From: Ferrovum sp. JA12
Lineage (GTDB): Bacteria > Pseudomonadota > Gammaproteobacteria > Burkholderiales > Ferrovaceae
NCBI RefSeq assembly: GCF_001431705.1
Contig: NZ_LJWX01000001.1
Coordinates: 248,001-312,000, forward strand
DNA: 64,000 nucleotides
Direction: 5' to 3'
Shown: piece after piece, positions 8,281-17,407 of the stretch
Layout: each line of letters begins with the position of its first letter
Position numbering within the stretch: position 1 is the first letter of the stretch
Program-made: the position numbers and the translations under genes
Notes under the pieces: model-generated
The model's input: only the letters and a program-made list of their open reading frames with translations
Database searches by the model: none
What the model was told of the DNA's origin: nothing

Positions 8281-8970
8281 TTGGCCGCTAATATTCTGCT
8301 TGTTGAAGATGAACCTGCTATTCAAGATTTAATTTCAATGAATCTCCGTCAAGCGGGTCATTCCCCTATCATTGTTTCTGACGCTGGAGAGGCCTTAGAA
8401 AAAGTTCGCGACACCCTCCCCGATCTTATTTTGGTGGACTGGATGCTTCCTGGCATGAGCGGCATTGATCTTATTCGACGTTTAAGAAACAATGACCGTA
8501 CGCGAAGTATACCGATCATCATGCTCACCGCGAGAGCCGATGAAAATGACAAATTAGCAGGGCTTGACTCTGGAGCCGATGACTATATTACCAAGCCTTT
8601 TTCTATTCGAGAACTCAACGCTAGAATCAAGGCCGTATTACGCAGACGTGCGCCACAAATCACTGAGGATAAAGTGATCTTTAAACATCTGACACTGGAT
8701 CCCAGTACTCATCGCGTTAATGCCAGTGGTCAGGACTTAAACCTTGGTCCCACAGAGTTTAAATTACTTCACTTTTTCATGACCCACCCAGAGAGAGTCT
8801 ATTCAAGAACACAAATCCTTGATCAAGTATGGGGAGACCATGTTTTTATTGAAGAAAGAACCGTGGATGTGCACATAAGAAGATTGCGTGCCGCTTTAGA
8901 AAGCACTGGCACTGCCTCCCTACTGCAAACGGTAAGAGGAGCAGGTTATCGATTAACGGCTATCGCCTGA
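8281..8970 (+). CDS. phoB: PhoB, phosphate-responsive response regulator (TTG start)
   Basis: An OmpR/PhoB-type regulator that binds Pho boxes when phosphorylated by PhoR. The receiver domain has acidic residues E9/D10, phospho-acceptor D53 (VDWMLPG) and KPF near 103; the winged-helix DNA-binding domain covers about 130-229. I chose the TTG at 8281: GGAGG lies 5 nt upstream, the protein opens MAANILLVEDEP like other PhoB proteins, and the length is 229 aa, exactly that of E. coli PhoB. Upstream in-frame ATGs (8230, 8269) would add residues that look like leader RNA. phoR follows after 45 bp. Confidence 0.93.
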   Translation: MAANILLVEDEPAIQDLISMNLRQAGHSPIIVSDAGEALEKVRDTLPDLILVDWMLPGMSGIDLIRRLRNNDRTRSIPIIMLTARADENDKLAGLDSGADDYITKPFSIRELNARIKAVLRRRAPQITEDKVIFKHLTLDPSTHRVNASGQDLNLGPTEFKLLHFFMTHPERVYSRTQILDQVWGDHVFIEERTVDVHIRRLRAALESTGTASLLQTVRGAGYRLTAIA

Positions 8971-8984
8971 AAGCCGATTGTCTG

Positions 8985-9017
8985 ATAATCTCACACTAAT
9001 ACGTAAAGTGAGATTAT
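8985..9017 (+). promoter_or_regulatory. Perfect hairpin covering the phoR ribosome site and start codon
   Basis: ATAATCTCAC (8985-8994) and GTGAGATTAT (9008-9017) form a perfect 10-bp inverted repeat with a 13-nt loop. The right arm contains the probable Shine-Dalgarno GTGAG and the first two bases of the phoR ATG at 9016. If folded in mRNA it should hide the phoR start and lower PhoR output relative to PhoB. A DNA operator is the alternative reading. Confidence 0.6.
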
Positions 9018-10323
9018 GGCTCGATTTTTTATTATTACATTAAGTGGGGTTTTTTTAGCTGCGATTCTTGGGGTGGTTGTTGGCTTTAGTCTCGATGCCA
9101 ATTGGGGCTGGTTAATTTTTTCCACTCTCTTATTAATCTTTATTCTCCATAACACTAAAAAACTCTATCAATTAACCAGGTGGTTAACCGAGCATGGCAG
9201 TCACCCACTTTTCCCTAGAGCTAGCAACGCCTGGGATCAAGCGTTCTCTCAATTATCTGCTTTAGAAAAAAACACCATTACCATACAAAACAAACTTAAG
9301 GATACGTTAATCCGCTTTCAAAAGGCTGGGGAAGCGCTACCAAATGGGATTATTGTACTGGATAAGGATGACCGAATTCAGTGGTGCAACCCCAGCGCTG
9401 AAAAGCATTTTGATATTAATCTTGAGCGAGATCGTCAACAGGCACTTTATTACTTAATCCGACACTCCGCTTTTCTTTCCTGGTTAAAGAGAGGAATTCC
9501 TAAGGAACCTTTACTCATTAAAGGAATTCGTGGTAGTGATATCACTCTGTCTATTTTAATAGTTTCCTATAGTAGCGATGAAAGGTTACTGGTAAGTCAT
9601 GATGTATCACAAGTTGAAATAGATGAAAAAGTACGTAGGGATTTTGTGGCCAATGTCTCTCACGAGTTAAGAACGCCCTTAACCGTAGTGGGTGGGTTTA
9701 TTGAAACTTTAATAGATAACCCCACTATTGAAAAAAAAACCATTGATCACATTTATCAAACCATACACCAACAAACAAATCGCATGTTCCAAATTGTGGA
9801 GGAATTACTTTCCCTATCCAGTCTGGAATCACAACAGTTTCCCGCTCCTAAAGTGCAGGTATCCATAGAGTTGATTATTGAGCAAATCAAACAGATGGCA
9901 GAACATATTAGCGGCCAAAAACATCAAATAGAAGTGAACTTCACCCATCAAAAGGGCTTCATTTTAGGTTCAAGTAATGAATTGATTAGCGCATTTTCTA
10001 ATCTAGTCTCTAATGCAGTGCGCTATACCCCCGACAAGGGAAAAATTAATATTACTTGGCAGGTGATCGAGGGTAAAGGATACTTTCAAGTCAAAGATAC
10101 AGGAATTGGTATTGATAAGGAGCATATCACACGCCTCACCGAGAGATTCTACCGTGTCGATAAAGAGCGTTCTCGCGTCACGGGCGGATCGGGATTAGGG
10201 CTTGCCATTGTTAAGCAAATCGCCTTGCATCATGATGCCGTGTTGGAAATAGAAAGCTCCCTCGGTGTAGGAAGTACTTTCACCTTGATTTTTCCAAGCG
10301 ATAGAATACAGATTAACACATAG
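9016..10323 (+). CDS. phoR: PhoR, phosphate-regulon sensor histidine kinase
   Basis: A 435-aa inner-membrane kinase that phosphorylates PhoB when phosphate is scarce. Two short helices at residues 5-45 anchor it with almost no periplasmic domain, as in PhoR proteins, which sense through PstSCAB-PhoU. A PAS-like region spans about 100-195. The H-box NVSHELRTPL places the phospho-His at 216. The ATPase domain shows N (LVSNAVRYTP), DTGIGI and GGSGLGLAI boxes. It is co-transcribed with phoB. A perfect hairpin spans its start codon. Confidence 0.93.
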   Translation: MARFFIITLSGVFLAAILGVVVGFSLDANWGWLIFSTLLLIFILHNTKKLYQLTRWLTEHGSHPLFPRASNAWDQAFSQLSALEKNTITIQNKLKDTLIRFQKAGEALPNGIIVLDKDDRIQWCNPSAEKHFDINLERDRQQALYYLIRHSAFLSWLKRGIPKEPLLIKGIRGSDITLSILIVSYSSDERLLVSHDVSQVEIDEKVRRDFVANVSHELRTPLTVVGGFIETLIDNPTIEKKTIDHIYQTIHQQTNRMFQIVEELLSLSSLESQQFPAPKVQVSIELIIEQIKQMAEHISGQKHQIEVNFTHQKGFILGSSNELISAFSNLVSNAVRYTPDKGKINITWQVIEGKGYFQVKDTGIGIDKEHITRLTERFYRVDKERSRVTGGSGLGLAIVKQIALHHDAVLEIESSLGVGSTFTLIFPSDRIQINT

Positions 10324-10343
10324 AATAATTAGGATTGGAGAGT

Positions 10344-10613
10344 ATGATAAACCGTGAAATTGAAATCATTAACAAATTAGGTCTACATGCTAGAGCTTCT
10401 GCAAAACTGACACAAATTGCGTCTCAATATACTTGTGATATTGGTATCGCACGAAATAATAAAAGGGTCAACGCAAAAAGCATCATGGGCGTAATGATGT
10501 TGGCAGCCAGTCGAGGCAGTACTGTGGTACTGGACTGTCATGGTGTAGATGAAGAAAAGGCAATGTATGCTCTCGTTGAGCTAATTAACAATAAATTTGA
10601 TGAGGAAGAATAA
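10344..10613 (+). CDS. ptsH: HPr, phosphocarrier protein of the PTS
   Basis: An 89-aa phosphocarrier. The active site GLHARA gives His15, and the regulatory block NAKSIMGVMML gives Ser46, both at their canonical numbers when translation starts at the ATG at 10344. That ATG has GGAG 3-6 nt upstream; the TTG nine bases earlier is part of this ribosome site. HPr receives phosphate from enzyme I and passes it to EIIA proteins. The neighbour ptsI starts immediately after the stop codon. No sugar-specific EII gene is in the window, which fits a mostly regulatory PTS (nitrogen/carbon signalling). Confidence 0.95.
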   Translation: MINREIEIINKLGLHARASAKLTQIASQYTCDIGIARNNKRVNAKSIMGVMMLAASRGSTVVLDCHGVDEEKAMYALVELINNKFDEEE

Positions 10614-12344
10614 ATGAGTTACACCATCCATGGGATTGCCGTTGCAAATGGTATTGCCATCGGACGCGCCCATCTATTTTCTCACAGTTCAATAGAAGTC
10701 ACTCATTACACGATAAAAGAAGAGCAAATTGATCAAGAAATTGTGCGCTTTAAAGATGCCATCGCTGACGCGAGAGATGAATTAGAAACACTACAGGCAA
10801 ATATTCCAGATAACGCCCCCACTGAGTTCTCCGCTTTTCTACAGCTACATTTAATGATTTTAAATGACGGTACGCTGAGTAACGAACCCACGAACTTAAT
10901 CCGACATCAACAATGTAACGCAGAATGGGCCCTTAGGTTGCAAATGGAGCAACTCATTGAGCAGTTTCAATTAATTGAAGATCCTTATCTTCGTGAAAGA
11001 CAAGCTGACGTTGTTCAAGTGGTAGAACGGATACTAAAAGCGCTCACCGGTAAAAAATCAGCGGCCATGCCCACTTGGGATAAGGATGAAGAAATTATCT
11101 TGGTGGCACACGACCTGGGTCCTGCTGACATGCTGGTGTTTAAAAACCAAGCTTTCCAGGCTTTCATCACCGACATGGGAGGCGCCACCTCACATACGGC
11201 AATCCTCGCTCGTGGGTTAAGTATTCCTTCCGTAGTGGCGCTTCATCATGCCTGGCATATTATTAAGGAAGGGGAACTACTCATCATTGACGGCACCTGT
11301 GGGGTTGTGATTGTCAATCCTGATGAGACAGTTTTAACAGAATACCGTGTCAAACAAGAGCAATGGAATGAGCAAAAGAAAAAATTAAAAAAGTTACGAT
11401 TAACACCAGCCAAATCCTTAGATAACGAAGAGATTCTTCTTTTAGCCAATATTGAATCTCCCCAAGACATGGATACCGTCAAGAAAAGTGGCGCACTGGG
11501 GGTTGGTTTATATCGAACCGAGTTTTTGTTCATGAATCGCATCACAACACCTGGTGAAGAAGAACAATTTAAAGCTTATCGAAAAGTAGTGGAATCAATG
11601 AAAGGGCAACCTATTATTATTCGCACTTTAGATATTGGCGCAGACAAACCCATCGACAGCCTAAGCACTGGACACACTCTTAATCCAGCCTTAGGATTAC
11701 GGGCGGTACGCTACTGTTTATCTGAACCCCATCTGTTTAAAATTCAATTACGAGCAATTTTAAGAGTATCTCAATTTGGCGATGTCCATTGTCTAATCCC
11801 CATGATCTCAAGCAACCATGAAGTCAATCAAACCATGGCCATTATTCATCAGGCCAAAAAAGAGTTGTTAGAGGAAGGCATCGCCTTTAATCAGCATTTA
11901 CCGGTTGGGGCCATGATTGAAGTGCCCGCTGCGGCTCTGGCGCTTCCTCTCATTCTTGATAGCCTCGATTTCATTTCAATCGGAACCAACGACTTAATTC
12001 AATATACTTTAGCCATCGATCGCTCTGATGATGCCGTGGCCCATTTATATAATCCAGCACATCCTGCTATTTTAAGCCTCCTTGCCAACACCATTGCCTT
12101 CGCAAACAGTACCAACAAGCCAGTTTCCGTATGCGGTGAGATGGCCGGTGACCCTCGATTCACAAGACTTTTACTCGGTATGGGATTAAAAGAGTTTTCC
12201 ATGCATCCCGCCCATATTCCCGAGATAAAACAAATCATTCTCAACACAGATATTGAAAAAACAAAAAAAATAACCAAGAAAATATTAAAAACCTATGATT
12301 TTGAAAAAATTAATGCCTTAATCAGTGAGTTGAATCAACACTAA
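10614..12344 (+). CDS. ptsI: Enzyme I of the PTS (phosphoenolpyruvate-protein phosphotransferase)
   Basis: A 576-aa cytoplasmic enzyme that takes phosphate from PEP and gives it to HPr. The phospho-His lies in GGATSHTAILARG at residue 194. The PEP-binding C-terminal barrel is complete: GLYRTEFLFM near 300, the Arg in IIRTLDIGADKP near 335, SIGTNDLIQYTLAIDR near 455 and the CGEMAGDP acid/base Cys near 508. Length is normal. Its ATG directly follows the ptsH stop, so expression is coupled. Its 3' end overlaps the convergent pyrE by 4 bp. Confidence 0.96.
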   Translation: MSYTIHGIAVANGIAIGRAHLFSHSSIEVTHYTIKEEQIDQEIVRFKDAIADARDELETLQANIPDNAPTEFSAFLQLHLMILNDGTLSNEPTNLIRHQQCNAEWALRLQMEQLIEQFQLIEDPYLRERQADVVQVVERILKALTGKKSAAMPTWDKDEEIILVAHDLGPADMLVFKNQAFQAFITDMGGATSHTAILARGLSIPSVVALHHAWHIIKEGELLIIDGTCGVVIVNPDETVLTEYRVKQEQWNEQKKKLKKLRLTPAKSLDNEEILLLANIESPQDMDTVKKSGALGVGLYRTEFLFMNRITTPGEEEQFKAYRKVVESMKGQPIIIRTLDIGADKPIDSLSTGHTLNPALGLRAVRYCLSEPHLFKIQLRAILRVSQFGDVHCLIPMISSNHEVNQTMAIIHQAKKELLEEGIAFNQHLPVGAMIEVPAAALALPLILDSLDFISIGTNDLIQYTLAIDRSDDAVAHLYNPAHPAILSLLANTIAFANSTNKPVSVCGEMAGDPRFTRLLLGMGLKEFSMHPAHIPEIKQIILNTDIEKTKKITKKILKTYDFEKINALISELNQH

Positions 12345-12988
12345 TCCTCATTCACTCCGTACTGTTTTCTGTAGGAGAGAGTTCTCTGGGCAAACTCTTG
12401 TAGTGTGGCATCATCAATGAGATAACTTAACAAATCATTTAAATTAGCAATACTGACTACGGGGATACCTAATTGTTCTCTCACTTCTTGTGCGGCGGAG
12501 AGATTCCCCACGCCGCGCTCCATTCTGTCTAAGGCTGTCACGACTCCAACGGGTTCAGCTCCTGCTGCCTTGATCAACTCAAAAGATTCACGCACGGAGG
12601 TTCCGGCAGAAATTACATCATCCACAATCAGAATTCGCCCTTGAACTGGTGCGCCGACCAAAGTTCCTCCCTCACCATGGTCTTTGGCTTCCTTGCGGTT
12701 ATAACAAAAAGGAACTTCACGTCCAACTTTTGCAAACGCAATAGCAATGGCTGCAGCTAAGGAAATACCTTTATAAGCTGGGCCAAATAACACATCGAAA
12801 ACGATCCCCGATTCATTAATTGTTTGAACATAAAAATCCGCCAAACGATCTAGCGCAGTTCCCGTGTAAAACAACCCCGCATTAAAAAAATAAGGGGACT
12901 GACGGCCAGCCTTCGTTGTAAACTCTCCAAAACGCAACACCTTTTGTTCAACTGCAAAGGCTATAAAATCCGTACGAAAATGACTCAT
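12341..12988 (-). CDS. pyrE: Orotate phosphoribosyltransferase
   Basis: Converts orotate and PRPP to orotidine 5'-phosphate in de novo pyrimidine synthesis. Motifs include FGEFTTKAGRQSPYFFNAG near residue 20, the flexible loop NRKEAKDHGEGG near 100, and the PRPP-binding ILIVDDVISAGTS near 123-135. I start at the ATG at 12988 (MSHFRTDF, 215 aa), which matches family length; the frame continues 20 codons upstream into the promoter of the divergent transporter gene. Only 41 bp separate the two divergent starts. Confidence 0.94.
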   Translation of the reverse strand: MSHFRTDFIAFAVEQKVLRFGEFTTKAGRQSPYFFNAGLFYTGTALDRLADFYVQTINESGIVFDVLFGPAYKGISLAAAIAIAFAKVGREVPFCYNRKEAKDHGEGGTLVGAPVQGRILIVDDVISAGTSVRESFELIKAAGAEPVGVVTALDRMERGVGNLSAAQEVREQLGIPVVSIANLNDLLSYLIDDATLQEFAQRTLSYRKQYGVNED

Positions 12989-13029
12989 ATTTTGCTCACA
13001 TAATTTATCATGAAAGGATATCACAGGAG

Positions 13030-14265
13030 ATGACCTTGCTTGCAGCAAAAAAGTTATCCTTAAAAAGACAACTCCTTATTTTATGCATGGGGTTTTCCTC
13101 AGGGCTACCCCTGGCTTTAACGGGGACGACACTGCAAGCGTGGCTAGTGAATAGTGGCATGGGGATCAAGACCATAGGATTATTTGCCGCCATTGGTATT
13201 CCCTATACTTGGAAATTTATATGGTCTCCATTAATGGATCGCTATTATATTCCGCGTCTTGGTAGGCGAAGAACTTGGTTATTACTCACACAGTTATCGT
13301 TGTTTTTTTCTATCAATTGGATGAGTACCTTAACCCCACTAGAGAGTCTGGAGCAATTTGGTCTTGTGGCACTATTCATTGCATTTTTCTCAGCCTCCCA
13401 AGATATTGTTATTGATGCCTATCGAACAGATATTTTAGCGCCGTCAGAACGCGGAATGGGATCTGCCATGGCTGTTTTAGGGTATCGCCTAGCCATGTTA
13501 GTCTCTGGTGCAGGAGGGTTAATATTGGCTAACTACTTGGGCTTTCATGCCACCTACCAAGTCATGGCTTTGTTAATGGTACTCATGATTACTGTGTCGT
13601 TGTTTGCGCCAGAACCCCTCACCCAGTCACTCACTAAACATGATTATTCATGGACTGCTCCTATTGCGGAGTTTTTAAAACGTCCGCTGTCATTCTTTTT
13701 CCTATCATTAGTGATTTTATACAAATTAAGTGATGCGCTCACCGGCTCTCTCACCACCGCCTTTCTGATTCAAGGAGTGCATTTCACTCTGGTAGAAGTG
13801 GGGGCGGTAAACAAGGGGATAGGACTTGGGGCAACATTACTCGGCGCTTTTATTGGTGGATTATTGATGACCCGCATTAATCTATACCGATCATTATTGA
13901 TATTTGGTTTACTGCAGGCTGTTGCAACACTCTCCTTCGCTCTGCTAGCTCACCTGGGACATCATTCGTTACTCATGATCACTAGTGTATTTTTAGAGAA
14001 TCTAACTTCCGGTATGGGCACGGCAGCATTAAGCGCATTATTAATGTCTTTGTGCCATCACCAATTTAGCGCCACGCAATTTGCGTTATTGAGCGCACTC
14101 TCTGCTGTAGGACGGGTCTATCTTGCCCCCATCGCCGGAGTGATTGTAGCCAACTTGGGATGGATGAATTTCTTTATTGTGGCAACCCTCTCTGCCATAC
14201 CAGGCATAGTTATTTTATGGTGGGTTAGAGAAGCACTAAAGAACCTATCGATTAAATCAATTTAG
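13030..14265 (+). CDS. ampG: AmpG-like MFS permease (muropeptide uptake)
   Basis: A 411-aa major-facilitator membrane protein with about 12 helices. The opening LLILCMGFSSGLPLALTGTTLQAWL, the segment KFIWSPLMDRYYIPRLGRRR and SASQDIVIDAYRTDILA are characteristic of AmpG, which imports anhydro-muropeptides released during wall turnover. GGAG precedes the ATG. That would fit the cell-wall genes 5 kb downstream, but no beta-lactamase or ampD is near. A related acetyl-CoA-transporter-like MFS role is possible. Its 3' end overlaps the convergent metW by 14 bp. Confidence 0.85.
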   Translation: MTLLAAKKLSLKRQLLILCMGFSSGLPLALTGTTLQAWLVNSGMGIKTIGLFAAIGIPYTWKFIWSPLMDRYYIPRLGRRRTWLLLTQLSLFFSINWMSTLTPLESLEQFGLVALFIAFFSASQDIVIDAYRTDILAPSERGMGSAMAVLGYRLAMLVSGAGGLILANYLGFHATYQVMALLMVLMITVSLFAPEPLTQSLTKHDYSWTAPIAEFLKRPLSFFFLSLVILYKLSDALTGSLTTAFLIQGVHFTLVEVGAVNKGIGLGATLLGAFIGGLLMTRINLYRSLLIFGLLQAVATLSFALLAHLGHHSLLMITSVFLENLTSGMGTAALSALLMSLCHHQFSATQFALLSALSAVGRVYLAPIAGVIVANLGWMNFFIVATLSAIPGIVILWWVREALKNLSIKSI

Positions 14266-14836
14266 TGACTCGGTACATGGCAAGACTCCCCAACAAATTA
14301 GGAGCGAAATGAACTGTCTTACCATGACTAATAACATGCCTTTCAATCACTTTAATATTTAAGTGACGACATAAATCTTCAAAGTCCTGTAATGTACACA
14401 AATGAATATTAGGGGTATTGTGCCACTCATAAGGCAAATCCTCTGATTTAGGCATAATCCCTTTCATCACTTGCCAGCGATTTTTCCAATAACCAAAATT
14501 AGGAAAGGTGACAATTCCTTCACGACCGACCCTTAACATATCACTCAATAAAAACTCAGTTTGACGCATGGCTTGTAGGGTTTGCGATAATATCACTGTA
14601 TCAAAAGACTGTTCTGCGATACCCGCAAGGCCACTCTCAAGATCCCGTTGAATAACATTCACCCCGTTAGCAATGGCCTTAGTAACGCGTTCAATTTCAA
14701 TTTCAACCCCATATCCAGATACATGGTATTTATATTGAAGATATTTCATTAATTGACCATCTCCGCAACCCAAATCAAGAATACGAGACTTGGGTTTTAT
14801 CCACTGGCCAATAACTTGATGATCAAAACGTATCAC
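14252..14836 (-). CDS. metW: MetW, methionine biosynthesis methyltransferase-like partner of MetX
   Basis: A 194-aa class I SAM-dependent methyltransferase-like protein. The SAM-binding motif [16 protein letters not shown] is at about 18-33, and the block [19 protein letters not shown] near 105 is typical of MetW. In Proteobacteria it is found with MetX and is needed for full homoserine acyltransfer activity. Its start overlaps the metX stop by 4 bp (ATGA), so the two are translationally coupled. Confidence 0.92.
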   Translation of the reverse strand: MIRFDHQVIGQWIKPKSRILDLGCGDGQLMKYLQYKYHVSGYGVEIEIERVTKAIANGVNVIQRDLESGLAGIAEQSFDTVILSQTLQAMRQTEFLLSDMLRVGREGIVTFPNFGYWKNRWQVMKGIMPKSEDLPYEWHNTPNIHLCTLQDFEDLCRHLNIKVIERHVISHGKTVHFAPNLLGSLAMYRVTKLI

Positions 14837-15963
14837 AGCGTATCCTTAAGTACATTAGCCATATAAGCCCTGACTACCGAAAAATAATGTTTATTCTCCA
14901 TCAAAAACGAATCATGTCCTTGAGTAGATTCAATCTGTGCGTAACTTACCGGCAATTGATTCTTCATCAGCGCCTCCACAATCTCCTCGGAACGCCCAGG
15001 AGAAAAACGCCAATCACTGGTAAAGGAAATAACCAAAAAATGACAGCGCGCACTAGAGAGCGCTTGATCTAAACGGTTATCTGTTTTTTGTGCTGGATCA
15101 AAATAATCCAAAGCTTTAGTCATAATCAAATAAGTATTGGCGTCAAAGTAATCGGCAAATTTATCTCCTTGGTAACGTAAATAAGACTCGATTTCAAACT
15201 CCACATCCAAAGAAAATTGAGGAGTCCTAGTAATAAAATCTCGTCCAAATTTCTCCATCATCGCATCATCACTTAAATAAGTAATATGCCCTAGCATTCT
15301 TGCTAAACGTAAACCTCTATGAGGTAGCACTTGATGTTGATAAAAATTACCACCGTAAAAATGTGGATCCGTGGTAATGGCTTGTCTCGCCACTTCATTA
15401 AAGCCAATGTTTTGGGCTGATAGTTTGGGAGCCGAGGCAATAACCAGAGAGTGTTTCAAGCGCTCGGGAAATGAAATGGTCCATTGTAAAGCCTGCATTC
15501 CACCAAGACTTCCACCCATTACCACAGCAAAGCAATCAATCCCCAAATGATCAGCAAGACGTGCTTGGGTCTTCACCCAGTCTTCAACCGTAACAAAAGG
15601 AAAGGTAGCACCATAGGGCTGCTGGGTCTGAGGGTTAATACTGGAAGGACCGGTGGAGCCATGGCATCCTCCCAAATTGTTCACTCCAATCACAAAAAAA
15701 TGATTGGTGTCGATGGGTTTACCAGGACCCACCATGTTATCCCACCAGCCTACAGTTTTAGGGTCACCGTTATAGGTTCCAGCCACATGATGATTTCCTG
15801 ATAACGCATGACAAATAAGAACAGCATTTGATCTGTCTTGATTCAGTTTGCCGTAAGTTTCATAAACCAGTTCATATCCCGGCAACACAGTACCTGAAGA
15901 TAACGCTATTGGTTCAGCAAAATGTATGAACTGAGGGTGAATAGTATCTAAGGATGAAATCAT
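14833..15963 (-). CDS. metX: MetX, homoserine O-acyltransferase (acetyl or succinyl)
   Basis: A 376-aa alpha/beta-hydrolase-fold acyltransferase for the first dedicated step of methionine synthesis. The oxyanion block [12 protein letters not shown] is near 51-62, the nucleophile Ser152 sits in [14 protein letters not shown], and the catalytic His is in QGHDSFLM near 350. Acetyl- versus succinyl-CoA preference cannot be settled by family membership, since many proteobacterial MetX enzymes use succinyl-CoA. It begins one base before gatB ends, suggesting read-through from gatCAB. Confidence 0.92.
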   Translation of the reverse strand: MISSLDTIHPQFIHFAEPIALSSGTVLPGYELVYETYGKLNQDRSNAVLICHALSGNHHVAGTYNGDPKTVGWWDNMVGPGKPIDTNHFFVIGVNNLGGCHGSTGPSSINPQTQQPYGATFPFVTVEDWVKTQARLADHLGIDCFAVVMGGSLGGMQALQWTISFPERLKHSLVIASAPKLSAQNIGFNEVARQAITTDPHFYGGNFYQHQVLPHRGLRLARMLGHITYLSDDAMMEKFGRDFITRTPQFSLDVEFEIESYLRYQGDKFADYFDANTYLIMTKALDYFDPAQKTDNRLDQALSSARCHFLVISFTSDWRFSPGRSEEIVEALMKNQLPVSYAQIESTQGHDSFLMENKHYFSVVRAYMANVLKDTL

Positions 15964-17397
15964 TTATCCTGCCAATTTTTTCCGGAGTACATCGTTTAAC
16001 TGGGCGGGATTAAGTTTGCCTCCTGAAGCCTTCATGGCTTGACCCACAAAAAAACCAAACACTTTATCCTTACCAGCGCGAAACTCAGCCACTTGATCAG
16101 GATAACGAGACATTAATTCATCCACAATCTTTTCAATCTCACCTGTATCGGAAACTTGCTTTAGACCTCGAGACTCAATGACTTGGTCAACTTCTCCCCC
16201 ATCATTCCATAATACATCAAAGACACTCTTAGCAATTTTCCCAGAAATTGTCCCGTCTTCAATTCTAACAATTAACTTAGCCAGCTGTTCTGGACTAATA
16301 GGACAATGGATAATAGTTAATTGTGCTCGGTTAAGTGACGCCAAGAGCTCCCCTGTTAACCAATTAGCACAAAGTTTTGGCGAGACCTGTTGCTGAGTTG
16401 TTACAGCAATAAAGTAGTCTGCCAAGGCCTTGTCACTAATAATCAGACTTGCATCATAGTCTGTTAAGGCATAATCCCTAATAAATCGCTCTTTCAACTC
16501 TTGCGGCAATGGTGGCATGACTGCTCTAACTCGCTCCACCCAAGCTGAGTCAATCATGACAGGTAATAAGTCAGGATCAGGAAAGTATCGGTAGTCCATG
16601 GCATCTTCTTTACTGCGCATGGAACGGGTTTCATCTCGGTCTGGATCGTAAAGCCGGGTTTCTTGAATGATGGATCCCCCACTCTCAAGAACTTCAATCT
16701 GTCTTTCAACCTCAAACTCAATAGCTCTTTCTAAAAAACGAAATGAGTTGAGGTTTTTAATCTCACAACGAGTACCAAACTGATCACTTCCTACAGCCCT
16801 CACTGATACATTAGCATCACATCGAAATGATCCCTCTTGCATGTTGCCATCACATATCCCAATCCAAGTAACTAGCTGATGCAACGCTTTGGCATAAGCC
16901 ACCGCCTCTGCAGCACTGCGCATATCAGGCTCAGAGACGATTTCCAAAAGAGGTGTTCCCGCCCGGTTTAAGTCAATACCCGTGGCGCTGGGGATCTCTT
17001 CATGTAAAGACTTCCCTGCATCTTCCTCAAGATGGGCTCTAGTCAGACGTACTTGATGGGGTTTTTCATTAACCAAAAAATGAATCATCCCCCCTTTCAC
17101 AACAGGCTCTTCGTATTGACTGATTTGATACCCTTTAGGTAAATCAGGATAAAAATAGTTTTTACGGGCAAAAATTGAACGAGGATTTATCTCCGCTCCC
17201 ACCGCAAGTCCAAAACGAATGGCATATTCAACTGCCTGCTTATTGAGGACTGGCAGTACACCAGGCAGTGCAATATCCACAGCAGAAGCTTGGGTATTGG
17301 CCTGTGCGCCAAAAGCTGTTGATGACCCAGAAAATATTTTTGAATGCGTCGCAAGCTGCGTATGCGTTTCAAGTCCAATAACCACTTCCCATTGCAT
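15964..17397 (-). CDS. gatB: Glu-tRNA(Gln)/Asp-tRNA(Asn) amidotransferase subunit B
   Basis: A 477-aa tRNA-binding and kinase subunit of GatCAB, which corrects misacylated Glu-tRNA(Gln) or Asp-tRNA(Asn). The N-terminal [29 protein letters not shown] near 87, and DANVSVR near 195 are hallmarks. The C-terminal helical/tail domain (about 330-477, ending in [17 protein letters not shown]) contacts tRNA. It follows gatA by 10 bp. Nothing is missing. Confidence 0.96.
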   Translation of the reverse strand: MQWEVVIGLETHTQLATHSKIFSGSSTAFGAQANTQASAVDIALPGVLPVLNKQAVEYAIRFGLAVGAEINPRSIFARKNYFYPDLPKGYQISQYEEPVVKGGMIHFLVNEKPHQVRLTRAHLEEDAGKSLHEEIPSATGIDLNRAGTPLLEIVSEPDMRSAAEAVAYAKALHQLVTWIGICDGNMQEGSFRCDANVSVRAVGSDQFGTRCEIKNLNSFRFLERAIEFEVERQIEVLESGGSIIQETRLYDPDRDETRSMRSKEDAMDYRYFPDPDLLPVMIDSAWVERVRAVMPPLPQELKERFIRDYALTDYDASLIISDKALADYFIAVTTQQQVSPKLCANWLTGELLASLNRAQLTIIHCPISPEQLAKLIVRIEDGTISGKIAKSVFDVLWNDGGEVDQVIESRGLKQVSDTGEIEKIVDELMSRYPDQVAEFRAGKDKVFGFFVGQAMKASGGKLNPAQLNDVLRKKLAG

Positions 17398-17407
17398 AAA
17401 TTAACTC

